Source: Thereva unica (Eukaryota > Arthropoda > Insecta > Diptera > Therevidae). Taken from it: a stretch of 64,000 bases of DNA. The stretch is from assembly GCA_949987705.1 (NCBI GenBank), contig OX465281.1:179628516-179692515 (forward strand), in the 5' to 3' direction. Numbering within the stretch: position 1 is the stretch's first letter; each line of letters begins with the position of its first letter. Made by a program: the position numbers and the translations under genes. Shown here piece by piece: positions 1 to 10,557 of this stretch. The notes under the pieces were generated by a model. It worked only from the letters and a program-made list of their open reading frames with translations, was not told where the DNA came from and ran no database searches.

Positions 1-600
1 GAACTTAAATAAATTAAATAAATATAAACTTGAATAAAATAAGTACATAGAACAACCAACGTGAAATGTTAGTATTAAATTAAAAATTTTAAATGCAAAT
101 GGCATTTTAATTGCCGGGAATTCAGAATGGAAATAATAAGTATGAACTTAATAAATTAAATAAATATAAACTTGAATAAACTAAATAGATAAAACAATCA
201 ACGGGAAATATTATTATTTTAAATGCAAATGAAGGAAATTAAAATGAACCCAAATTGTCCAGTAACAACTCAAATGAAATAAATAAACGACACAAACAAA
301 AGGGAAACATTATTATTAAGAAAAAAAATGTTGAATTCAAATGCTGGAAATTAATAAATATGAACTTAAATAAATTAAATAAATACAAACTTGAATAAAA
401 TAAATAAATAAAACAATCAAAAGGGGAATGTTATTATTAAATTAAAAATTTTTAAAATCAAATGTAGGAAATTCAGAACAAAAATAATAAATATAAACTT
501 AATTAAAACAAATAAATATAACAACAACAACTGGAGAATTTAACCTTAATAAAATGAAATAAACTACACACCTAAAGTATAAATAATAATTCTAATACTA
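1..600. repeat. AT-rich degenerate tandem repeat
   Basis: The stretch is built from recurring phrases such as AAATAAATATAAACTTGAAT (near 17, 158 and 370) and variants of AATGTTATTATTAAATTAAA, at irregular spacing of roughly 140-215 bases. There is no open reading frame of interest. It is best read as a decayed minisatellite-like array; the family is unknown. Confidence 0.6.
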
Positions 601-1274
601 ACCGCGTACAATAGTAACCGTAAACTAAATTGAAAATTTAACATGAATTAACCTGAACTAACTGAACGATAAACTTAATAAACTCCAAATACATTACGTG
701 TCGCGAATAATGAACCACCGAGAGAATAAAACCGGGAAGATGATCGGCTAAGAGGCACAAAAGGGGGGGGTGAGGCCCCAGGACGTAGGATGCCCTCATT
801 AAGGTAAGTGCTTACCATTTAAACCAGATTGTAGTTTGTGAATCCCCTTTGTAAATGGCAGAGTAACCGGTGACCATCTCTCTCCCCTAGTTTGCTAGCC
901 CCCTCTTGTTGGCCTCGGTAGGTTTGTTTCTCCGCCACTGCCGTCCCCTTTTAAATTTTCGTATGTAGGCACGAGTTTTAGTTTTGTTTGAACTGTCACC
1001 CTCCGGCATCCCTGTACCGCGAACCCCACCCCATCCGGCGAGCTAGTTTGAGCACCGCACGTCGTGCCGACGATCGGTGCAGCGGATGTCACAATTTCGG
1101 CAATCACCCTCGGCGGCCAAGCCTACCCAGTCACCTGCTTCTGCCCCTTTCTCCAAATTGTTTTTGTGTAAAACGAGTCTTGCACATCCTTTATTGAGAT
1201 GTGTTTACTTTCCTACTTCGTGCTATGGCACACCCACTCCAGACAGTTACAATCTGTAAGACTTTCCTATTTAG
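601..1274. other. unassigned sequence, no supported gene
   Basis: The stretch is richer in GC than its left neighbour and includes a run of seven or more G near 763. A 70-codon ORF lies on the minus strand at 895-1107, but I do not recognise it and it lies next to LINE debris, so it may be the degraded 5' leader of a LINE. Nothing else is supported. Confidence 0.4.
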
Positions 1275-2341
1275 ATATTCCCTCTTCTTCTTTCTGCACA
1301 GCTTGTCAGCAATTTTTCTTTTTTCCTTGAAGACTTCCATCCTTGCTCTTGTTGGCCTTGCGATGTACTCACGGTGGCTCTGGTTTCTTTCTTCAATTGC
1401 GGTTCTACAGTCTTGGTCGAACCAATCAGTTCTAGTCTGTCTGGGGGCCCAGCCTAGTGCCTCTTCTGCTGTCCCCTTTATGCTGCTTTTGACCTGTTCC
1501 CATTTGTCGTTGATGTTGGGCTGCTCATCTACCTCTCTCAAGTTTTGTACGACAGCATGTTGGTAGGCATCTCTTATTTCTTCCCGTTTTAGCTTATCTA
1601 TATCGTATTTTGGTTGAGTTTGCACTCTATGCGTTTTAGTTGCTATCCGGATTCTCAATTTCACTTTGACTAGATAGTGGTCCGAGCCACAGCACGCTCC
1701 TCTCATTGTTCTTACGTTCAGTATACTCGTGGCCCCTCTTCTTTCAATTAGGACGTGGTCAATTTGATTATTAATTACTCCGTCTGGTGATTGCCACGTC
1801 ATCTTATGTATATCTTTGTGCGGGAACACTGTTGAACTTACTACCATTGCGTTTGAGCTTGCGAGATCGATCAATCGACTACCATTGTCATTGGTAACAT
1901 TGTGTAGGCTATGCTTTCCTATGACTCCTAGGAACTCCTCTTCTTTTCCTACTTTGGCATTCATATCTCCAAGCACCATTTTAATATCGTTTGACGGTAT
2001 TAACCTGACGGTGTTTGTTAGCTCTTGGTAGAATTCCTCTTTCTCCTCATCCGTTTTCTCTTCTGTGGGCGCGTGGACGTTTATAAGACTAATGTTATGT
2101 AGCCTTGTTTTAATGCGAAGTGTGCATATTCTATTGCTGACTGGTTTGAAGTCCAGAATCAGAGATTTCATTTCCTTCTCTATGATGAATGCTACTCCGA
2201 ACTCTCTTCTTCCATTTGATGATCCGCTGGAGAGTACCGTGTGGGTTTTTAGATCCATTATACCACTGTGGGTCCATTTTGTTTCTTGAAGGGCTGTGAT
2301 CTTTATGTTATATTTTTTTGGAAGTAATAAAAGCGAACGCA
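1275..2341 (-). pseudogene. LINE endonuclease fragment (APE-type)
   Basis: The minus-strand ORF reads as the N-terminal apurinic-like endonuclease of a non-LTR retrotransposon of the type often annotated craniofacial development protein 2-like. Visible motifs are ITALQETKW (QET metal ligand), LINVHAPTE, VLGDMNAKVG (GD.N), TWQSP, NNQIDHVLI (IDHV) and GSDHYLVK (SDH catalytic end). The basic linker follows, but the reverse transcriptase is missing: homology stops near 1275 and the ORF runs on into unrelated sequence to 1191. The 5' side stops at the snapback element near 2342. This is a dead fragment; the RT piece at 29879-30965 could belong to the same family. Confidence 0.85.
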
Positions 2342-2627
2342 GAGCGCCCGTTCTCACGGTGTTGTGATAATAAAAATAAGTTTGTCTAAAATGACGCTAA
2401 GATCTGCGAACGGGAGCTTTCTTGTAACATAAAAACATGCCAAAATATGTCCAAACCGAAATCGGATCTGCTCCTTTTTTCAAAATATCCTCAGATTTTT
2501 CGCAAAAATTCACTAAATTTCCAATATGCGAAATGTTAAACGTCTCTAAAATTGCATGCAATGGGAAATACACACATATACATATGTATTTACACAAATA
2601 TATTTGAAATGTTTATATACAAGAATA
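2342..2627 (+). repeat. snapback left arm, distal part
   Basis: It matches 15672-15965 in reverse complement, including the phrases AAGTTTGTCTAAAATGACGC and GCATGCAATGGGAAATACAC. The last three bases (ATA, 2625-2627) are duplicated at 8357-8359 and form the target duplication of the inserted DNA transposon. A short ORF through this arm (2397-2597) is mirrored at 15704-15910 and is not considered real. Confidence 0.8.
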
Positions 2628-3276
2628 GGGTCATTCCATACAAGATTTTCATTCAAAAATTTTTTTCCCTCGAATAATTTTTTTTCGCATTGTTTAAATA
2701 AAAATAAAAGACACGTATTTTTTTATTTCATCATTATAAACAAATTTTTCACTTTATGAATTTTTAAACTTTTCATGTTCAGAGGAAGTTACTCTTAACA
2801 CTATCGAATACGCGGAAAAGTATTTAATTTGAAAAATATCAAACCATCATAAATTATATGCTTTTTTCTCAGCTTTCGAATGGAAGATACTACAAATCAA
2901 TCCAAGTAATTGTTTATAAAAAAAAATTACTATTTCTTAAACAAATTAATATTTATCAAACTTGGGTATGTTTTTTTTTTTTAATTTTTTTGCGGCAAAA
3001 TGTTGTTGAAGCTCTTATGCAGGTACTCTCAAAATTTCAGAATGGGCAGTTAAGAATTGTGGCTCCAATGAATTTTTGAACTTTCGCGTTCGCGCTCGGA
3101 ATGCGCGCTCGCTCAGGTTCGCGCTCTGCTTCTCGTGCGGCATCTCTTTGGAATCGATTACGGGACATGTCATTTGTAGTGAATACTTTTTCGTTTTTGC
3201 TTGTTTTACTTGACATTTGTTCACTTTTTTATTACAAAAAAACATAATTTCCATCGATACATTAAAATGCGGATAA

Positions 3277-4199
3277 CTATTTTTTAGTTTTTCTACCACG
3301 TTTTGCTTTGGATTTGACGAGGTTTACAATCGTAGAGCTTTCACAAGAGGAATATGATTTTACTTTCAAATCATTATTTTCTAAAGGTTCAATACAATGG
3401 ATTTCACGTGTGGCTGTTACTGTTTTACATTTTTCAAACCGATCCTCCAAAAGTTTCTTCGCATCCTCGTAATTATTCGAATCTCGGTACAAAACTGAAA
3501 TATTTGGCAGTGATGTTTTTCTTTTAGCCCATTCGTACAGTTCAGTAGCAGAAGTGATACGATCATTTGAAATCATTTGTAAACTCTCCCTACGCGCCAA
3601 TCTTTTCAAAGTACCTCCTGCTCCATCACAGGGTCCTTTTCCATGCGCAGAAGCGTGGAAATGCCAAACTGCCGAATGATTGAAATCATTCTTATGATTA
3701 TAAATAGTAGAAAAATGTTTAACATTCTTAAACTGCTGGGGTGCTCCGTCGGAGAAATAGATACATTTGCGAAAAGCCTTCAGAAAAACATAAACCGCTA
3801 CCGCATCATGTGCTTTACAGTCGGAGATAATAACAAGTGTTTCGTGTTTAATAGCTTGTTTTTTGGAATAATTTTTATCATCATTTTCTTTGAAGTAAAA
3901 AACAATAGGGAAAATGCTGGTCATTATTCCAATGAAAACCGGCAATTGAGTTTTGAATAACAAACGCGTAATTTTCGGCGAAATCACATATGATCAATGC
4001 CTCATCATTTTGAAGATTTTCTTTGACATTTTTGTAAAATAATGCTTGTTGTTTCGCTATATAGTGATGCTTTAAAAAAATTCTGCCGGACTTTACGTAA
4101 CTTTCAATGAATTCTTCTAGAGGTAGCGTTTTGTTATCTAATGCTGTTTTCGGTTTCGTTACCCATTGTCGATACGTTATACTATCGAATTTATTTTTT
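3277..4199 (-). pseudogene. DDE transposase, C-terminal catalytic part
   Basis: This continues the transposase of 6067-7751 after the Helentron-like insertion. It begins around SITYRQWV and holds HHYIAKQQALF, then a candidate first catalytic Asp in IICDFAENYAF. After a frameshift near 3900 (at the GFHWNNDQ motif) it continues with IISDCKAHD, IYFSDGAPQQFKN (second candidate Asp) and HGKGPCDGAGGTLKR, a signature of the same transposase family. The end is Lys/Arg-rich and stops at 3277, about 170 bases inside the left TIR boundary. The gene is dead because of the frameshift and the insertion. Confidence 0.75.
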
Positions 4200-5841
4200 A
4201 ACTTCCCAGTATAGGAAGTTATTGTAATCGGTCCGAAAATCGAAATCGAAAATTTCAACGTATTTTCATCTTTCAAGGTCCCAGGAGCATTTTAAGCAAA
4301 AAATTGGGAGGAAGTATGTGTGTGTGTGTGTGTGTGTATGTGCGTACGGATGTGGTCATTTTTTCCTGCACGATATCGCGCGAACCAAAACTGATATCGA
4401 CTTCGTTGAGGTGTTGTTCGAAGCGTATTAGCCGAAATATGATCTGAAAAGAATTTCATGAAATTCGGTCCAGCCGTTTTTTTGTTTGAGCGACGTAAGT
4501 GATTTTTGTACCTGCACGATATCGCCCGAACCACGAAAGATATTGACTTACTTGAGGTGCCGTTCGAAGCATATTAGCGACTATATTATCTGAAAAGATT
4601 TTTATAATATTCGGTCCAGCGGTTTTTTGGTTTAAATGACTTAAGTGATTTTTGTACCTGCACGATATCGCGCGAACTATAAAAGATATCGACTTAGTTG
4701 ACATGCCGTTCGAAGAGTATTAACCAAAATATGATCTGAAAAGATTTTCATAAAATTCGGTCGAGCCGTTTTTTTTGTTTAAGCGGCGTAAGTGATTTTT
4801 GTACCTGCACGATATGGCCCGAACCACAAAAGATATTGACTTACTTGAGGTGCCGTTCGAAACGTATTAGCGACAATATAATCTAAAAATATTTTTATAA
4901 TATTCGGTCCAGCGGGTTTTTGGTTCAAATGATTTAAGTGATTTTTGTGCCTGCACGATACCGCGCGAACTAAAAACTATATCGACTTCACTGAGGTGCC
5001 GAAAAACATTAATACATCAATTAACTTCCCAGTATAGGAAGTTATTGTAATCGGTCCGAAAATCGAAATCGAAAATTTCAACGTATTTTCATCTTTCGAG
5101 GCCCCAGGAGCATTTTAAGCAAAAAATTGGGAGGAAGTATGTGTGTGTGTGTGTGTATGTGCGTACGGATGTGGTCATTTTTTCCTGCACGATATCGCGC
5201 GAACCAAAACTGATATCGACTTCGTTGAGGTGTTGTTCGAAGCGTATTAGCCGAAATATGATCTGAAAAGAATTTCATGAAATTCGGTCCAGCCGTTTTT
5301 TTGTTTGAGCGACGTAAGTGATTTTTGTACCTGCACGATATCGCCCGAACCACGAAAGATATTGACTTACTTGAGGTGCCGTTCGAAGCATATTAGCGAC
5401 TATATTATCTGAAAAGATTTTTATAATATTCGGTCCAGCGGTTTTTTGGTTTAAATGACTTAAGTGATTTTTGTACCTGCACGATATCGCGCGAACTATA
5501 AAAGATATCGACTTAGTTGACATGCCGTTCGAAGAGTATTAACCAAAATATGATCTGAAAAGATTTTCATAAAATTCGGTCGAGCCGTTTTTTTTGTTTA
5601 AGCGGCGTAAGTGATTTTTGTACCTGCACGATATGGCCCGAACCACAAAAGATATTGACTTACTTGAGGTGCCGTTCGAAACGTATTAGCGACAATATAA
5701 TCCAAAAATATTTTTATAATATTCGGTCCAGCGGATTTTTGGTTCAAATGATTTAAGTGATTTTTGTGCCTGCACGATACCGCGCGAACTAAAAACTATA
5801 TCGACTTCACTGAGGTGCCGAAAAACATTAATACATCAATT
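4200..5841 (+). repeat. 823-bp tandem duplication containing ~148-bp units
   Basis: The block starting at AACTTCCCAGTATAGGAAG recurs at 5023 and the two copies are nearly identical; the main difference is the length of the GT run. Each copy holds about four to five ~148-base units, recognisable by TGCACGATATCGC and TTCGGTCCAGC, near 4365, 4512, 4660, 4803 and 4950. Units of the same family occur in reverse orientation at 39475-39930 and 40525-40980. Confidence 0.85.
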
Positions 5842-6066
5842 TTATATACATTTTCGTCATCCTAATCTTGTAAGTGCGCAAATTTAGTTTGGCATTTTAG
5901 CGAAAATATTGATAAACAATTGTGACAAATTCTCGGTATTATGCATATATTCTATGTTGCCTATTGTTCATTTATTATTAAAATATCCAATCATAATATT
6001 CAACATCCATCATACTGGGAAGTTGATCGTGTGGACCGAAAGGGTCGAACCCACATCCCAACTAGT
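4200..6066 (+). mobile_element. Helentron/DINE-1-like rolling-circle element (non-autonomous)
   Basis: The 5' side opens with a hairpin AACTTCC-CAGTATA-GGAAGTT and the 3' side carries the matching inverse ATACTGGGAAGTT. The 3' end has a hairpin (GTGG at 6031, CCAC at 6051) followed by a short spacer and the terminal CTAGT, fitting the CTRRT end of Helitrons. Internally there is a (GT)n microsatellite (4315-4338) and tandem ~148-bp units, the architecture described for DINE-1/HINE elements. It sits inside the transposase gene next to a T-run, where Helentrons tend to insert. There is no Rep/helicase ORF. Short ORFs inside the repeats are not genes. Confidence 0.7.
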
Positions 6067-7751
6067 CTTTAGTAGTTCGTAAATTTCATTAGATACTTTT
6101 TTGTCTTTGGAACACTTCTCGCAGTCATTGAAGAAGCACTCTTCATTGGGATCCTCGCAAAGCAAACGATGTAAAATATCTTCGTGATGATGTACAGGAA
6201 TATTTTCTGCTTTCATAAGTTGAACCAAATTACTTCCTGAGAAAAAGTTTATAACAAGATTGGTTTGTAAACTTGAGTATTCCAAAGTAGAAATTTTTAT
6301 ATTTGGTAATAATCTGTGTTTAAACTGAATGAGTGTTTCTCGTCTCCAACACAATTATTTTGAAAATTGTTGAAAAGTATGACTGTATTTCATAGATATA
6401 CTGAGCATGCAAATGAAAACGTTGGCGTGAAATATGCATGATAATGTACATTTAAAACGTTATAAGTACATATATCAATTTTCATGGTCAACAAAAAATT
6501 TCTTATATATTAATTTTTCGTCAACTATCAAAATTTAAAAAAAATTGTTAATACAACTCAATCGCGCCTGATAAATGATAATCATTCACTAATTTTATTT
6601 GTTATGTCCAATAATTTTTTGAAAGAGAGGAAGTTTCATCAGTGTTTAAAGTATCAAATTCGGCCATATTTTTAAAAAAATTTGAAAATTTACCTGATGC
6701 CATGAATTTTATGTTTTCATGAATAGGACACACACAAACTATATGTGTCCCACCTGATCCTGCCAAAATACAGTGAGGTGGTCGAAGAGAGCAAAATTTG
6801 GATAAGCCAATTTTAATGTCGGGATTTTTTTTTCTAAACTCTTCGTGTACATGTTTCAAATTGCCTACTATTAGGCGTTTTTGCCGAACGTCACGTTGGC
6901 CATCGACTTTACACGATTTTGTGTCTTTCATACCTGGCATCATCATACTAATTTCTTCGCTCTCATAAAATGTTTGTACCTTACGTGCAATTTCTTCCGA
7001 AAATGGTTTCCCTGCAAAATTTCATAACATGTTAGCCATATCTACGGAATTCGCAATTTACATTTGCCGTAATAAAGTAAGACTTACTTTGTTCAGGGAG
7101 TACCGATAAAATACCACTTTTCATTTTTAACTTTTTTCGCTTTGTTTATCATAAATCGAGATGTATTCATTTCCTTAGCAGCCTTGGCAACTTTCCAGCT
7201 ATTTGGCAAAAGTGACAAAATTTGTGTTTTCTCATTTTCAGTTGAATCGGGATGGTGAAATTTTTGTTTCAGCTCAGCTAGCAAATTAGCAGGAAATTCT
7301 TCTTCCTCCTAATAATTTTTATAAAAAATATTAATAAAGCTTTGCATTGGGCTCGCATTGTAAATAAAGGGAAGAATTCGTCTTACATCTGAATTTTGAG
7401 AATACAATGAAGCACAATCGTCTTCTTCGTCAGTATAATCGGTTTCCAATTCTATTTCACTCAGTACATGAGACTCCTCTACTAAATATAAATATTAAGG
7501 CGTAATTATACGTAATATGGCCATTTCATGTCTTATTTCAGTTTATTCAAATACTTACGAGGACCATTATCGGGAATCGCATTTGATTTTTTCCTACATG
7601 AAATGCACAACACATCATCATAATTTACGTTATTTAATTTTTGGAGCAATGAAGAAGAAACGCGGCGCAAATTTCGTCTCTGCTGTTTTCCATTATGATG
7701 TTCTTCTTTAAAAGGATTGCAACAAACATTTTTGAACTTGACATTCGACAT
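6067..7751 (-). pseudogene. DDE transposase, N-terminal exons
   Basis: The piece begins at ATG 7751 with a small Cys-rich segment (DVLCISCRKK). Splice signals are clear on the minus strand: donor GTAAGT after 7559 and acceptor TTTAG before 7481; donor GTAAGA after 7387 and acceptor TTAG before 7308; donor GTAAGT after 7088 and acceptor TTGCAG before 7010. The last large exon carries the family hallmark LRPPHCILAGSGGTHIVCVC, then a Cys-rich block near 6100-6200 (CEDPNEECFFNDCEKC). A one-base frameshift in exon 3 (near 7110) and stops show decay. It is homologous to an uncharacterised transposase family common in hemipterans and cnidarians (from my knowledge of the family). It is cut off at 6067 by the Helentron-like insertion and resumes at 4199. 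Confidence 0.75.
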
Positions 7752-8359
7752 TTCGATTTACTAATCACTTATCCGTACTCGTCAAAAAAATACAAAAAAC
7801 TGCATCTCTGAAAAGAGCAGCGCGGAAAACAGTGTCGTACGCGCGAAGGGCGACAAGAATGAACACGCTTGAAGCGTGCCTGCGCGAGCGCGCATTCCGA
7901 GAAAGTTCAAAAATTCATTGGAGCCACAATTCTTAACTGCCCATTCTGAAATTTTGAGAGTACCTGCATAAGAGCTTCAACAACATTTTGCCGCAAAAAA
8001 ATTAAAAAAAAAACATACCCAAGTTTGATAAATATAAATTTGTTTAAGAAATAGTAATTTTTTTTTTATAAACAATTACTTGGATTGATTTGTAGTATCT
8101 TCCATTCGAAAGCTGAGAAAAAGCATATAATTTATGATGGTTTGATATTTTTCAAATTAAATACTTTTCCGCGTATTCGATAGTGTTAAGAGTAACTTCC
8201 TCTGAACATGAAAAGTTTAAAAATTCATAAAATGAAAAATTTGTTTATAATGATGAAATAAAAAAATACGTGTCTTTTATTTTTATTTAAACAATGCAAA
8301 AAAAAATTATTCGAGGGAAAAAAATTTTTGAATGAAAATCTTGTATGGAATGACCCATA

Positions 8360-9083
8360 TACATTATATAGTACCTCACCTGGGGGCCTAATTGCATAAT
8401 TTTATAGGTGCATCATAAAATGCACTAAAAAAACACTAAAAAACGCTCCCACGGCCCCAAAAAAAAATCGTTACGGTCCCTACTATAATTAAAAATAACA
8501 TAAAAATCCCCCTTGCCTCTAAGGGGGCTTGGGAGCTGCACGAGGGGCTGCAACAGGTAAAATGCACTTATGCACTTTACACTTTTACCTCCCACGGCCC
8601 CAAAAAAAATCGTAAGAGGCTCGGAGACCCCTTAAAATCTTCGTAATTTACCGTACAACAATAATTAAAAAATAATATAAAAATCCATGATGGAGACATG
8701 ATGAGCTTTTTATCTTACAACTACTACAATAAATTCACAATAAAGCTTCGCGATGCATTAGACCCTTTGTTTTCAAAGCCTAATAGACTACTGGTTTTTA
8801 TATTATTTTTTAATTGTTGTACGGTAAATTACGAAGATTTTAAGGGGTCTCTGAGCCTCCTACGATTTTGTTGGGGGCCGTGGGATGTAAAAGTGTAAAG
8901 TGCATAAGTGCATTTTACCTGTTGCAGCCCCTCGGGCAGCCCCCAGGCCCCCTTAGTGGCAAGGGGGGATTTTTCTGTAGAAAATTTTAAGGGGTCGTGG
9001 AGCCTCCTACGATTTGTTTGGGGCCGTGGGAGCGCTTTTTAGTGGTTTTTTATGATGCACCTACAAAATGATGCAAGTAGGCC
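8360..9083. repeat. snapback central part (inner arms and loop)
   Basis: The left inner arm holds CCTCACCTGGGGGCC and CTCCCACGGCCCC; the right inner arm holds the reverse complements, for example GGGGCCGTGGGAGCG near 9021. The loop is roughly 8686-8797. The last eight bases, AGTAGGCC (9076-9083), are duplicated at 15634-15641 on the other side of the hAT element. The 66-codon ORF at 8698-8898 lies in the arm and is not supported as a gene. Confidence 0.75.
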
Positions 9084-9739
9084 CAGTGTTGGGCAAAACT
9101 AAATTTCTGGACGATTAAAAATTGACAATTAATTAATTGTTAATCACGTCTACTGCAATTAACAATTAATTAATTGTAATTGTGAAAACTCGCAATTAAC
9201 AATTAATTAATTGTTAATCGCGTCTATTGCAATTAACAATTAATTAATTGTAATTGTGAAAATTCGCAATTAACAATTAATTAATTGTTAGTCGTGAGTT
9301 TCCACAATTAAAGACGATTAATCAATTGTCAATCATTTTTATGGATTTGATTAAAAACTAAAAATTAAAATTTATTATTATATGGAAAGAGTAGTAGTAT
9401 GTTATTTTTTATTAGTTCATTTTAAAAAGCGTGTTTTTAGTTTTTAAAGTAAAAACTTTTTTAGCCACGTTGCGCACCTTTGCGTCACGGTCAATTTTTT
9501 GCGTGCCGTGGGGGAACAATTTGGCTTTGGGGATTTTAGTTTGTATTGTATGAATTATCTATAATAACATTCTACATAGTTGTGCCATTTTCAACATTTT
9601 TCGAAATCGAAATCAATGGAGCAATTTTTTAGAAGAGATTTTTTTTATTTTATGTTTTTTTGTTTGACCGGAAGAGAATTTTTTACAGAAGAGAATTTCG
9701 TTTTGTGTTAGTTTTTTTGTGCTATTTTTCGTTTTGTGT

Positions 9740-10141
9740 TTAAAGAGGGACTAGTGTATTATATATTATTATGTAACATATAGCAATATGTACTACGTGC
9801 TATATACTAAGTGTTATGCACTATGTATTAGGTACTATGTACACGGACTATGTACTATGCGATATGTACTATGTACTATTTATTATGGACTATATATTGT
9901 CAACTATGTTTTATGTGCTCTGTACTATGCACAAGGTATTATGTACTATGTATAATCTGCTATGTACTAGGTATTATGTACTTTGCATTACGGACTATGT
10001 GCTACTTACTATGAACTATGTACTATGAAGTATGTACTATGTACTTTGTACTATGTATTGTGTATTATGTACTATGTATTGGGGGCTATGATTAGGTACC
10101 ATATACTGTTCACAATGTACTATGTATTAGGTATTATATAC
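9740..10141. repeat. TACTATG-like heptamer array, left part
   Basis: Imperfect tandem copies of TACTATG, TATTATG and TACTTTG. The array is cut at 10141 by Gypsy-1, whose 4-bp target duplication ATAC lies at 10138-10141. Tyr/Leu/Cys-rich ORFs in the array are a by-product of the heptamer, not genes. Confidence 0.85.
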
Positions 10142-10437
10142 TGTGGCGTCTTTCCTTTTATGCGCCGCAATGTCGTCAATTTACTTTATTACTGACAGTT
10201 AAAATAAAACTCAATGTCCACAATTCACTTATGTATATTCAATAATATAATTTTTTTACAGCGATCATTTCACTAGACTTCTATAGTAGGACTGCTTTTT
10301 ATTTCACGTTACGACTGACTGACTGACTGAGGAGAAGTGAAAAACGGATGGACTTTTCGGGCTTGGTTTCTCGAAAATTCTTGGTTTCTCGAAAATTATT
10401 TTTGGTGTTGCCAATGCAGTGGCGACATGCTGCTACA
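10142..10437 (-). repeat. Gypsy-1 3' LTR
   Basis: TGTGGCGTCTTTCC to GACATGCTGCTACA, followed directly by the C-rich complement of the polypurine tract. It differs from 13132-13424 by a few bases, including a small indel near 10174 (TGTCGTCAATTTAC versus TGTCAATTCAC). Confidence 0.9.
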
Positions 10438-10557
10438 TTACCCCCCTTCCAGCCGAAGGCGTAATTTGCGATTTCTATATATGTATTTAAAGTTAATTAA
10501 TTAAGTATTAATTATTATGCTGATGAATGTAGGGTATGTTGGTTAAAGGATTCCCCA

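Larger units (their letters stand above)
2628..8356 (-). mobile_element. 5.7 kb DNA transposon with ~470-bp terminal inverted repeats
   Basis: The ends are GGGTCATTCCATACAAGATT at 2628 and its reverse complement ending at 8356, flanked by an ATA target duplication (2625-2627, 8357-8359). The inverted repeats run about 480 bases each (2628 to about 3110; about 7880 to 8356) and include the GC-rich stretch around GCGAGCGCGCATTCCGAG. Inside lies one transposase gene on the minus strand, with introns and broken by a Helentron-like insertion at 4200-6066. A GGG start and 3-bp duplication do not let me fix the superfamily; Sola, Zator or another DDE group are possible. Confidence 0.8.

Noticed and set aside
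895..1107. 70-codon ORF on the minus strand
   Set aside because: Not recognised, next to LINE debris; could be a LINE leader remnant but nothing firm supports it.
3015..3299. 94-codon minus-strand ORF at the end of the 5.7 kb transposon
   Set aside because: It lies mostly within the TIR in a frame different from the transposase and has no family features.
9816..10195. Tyr/Leu/Cys-rich ORFs
   Set aside because: They are translations of the TACTATG heptamer array.
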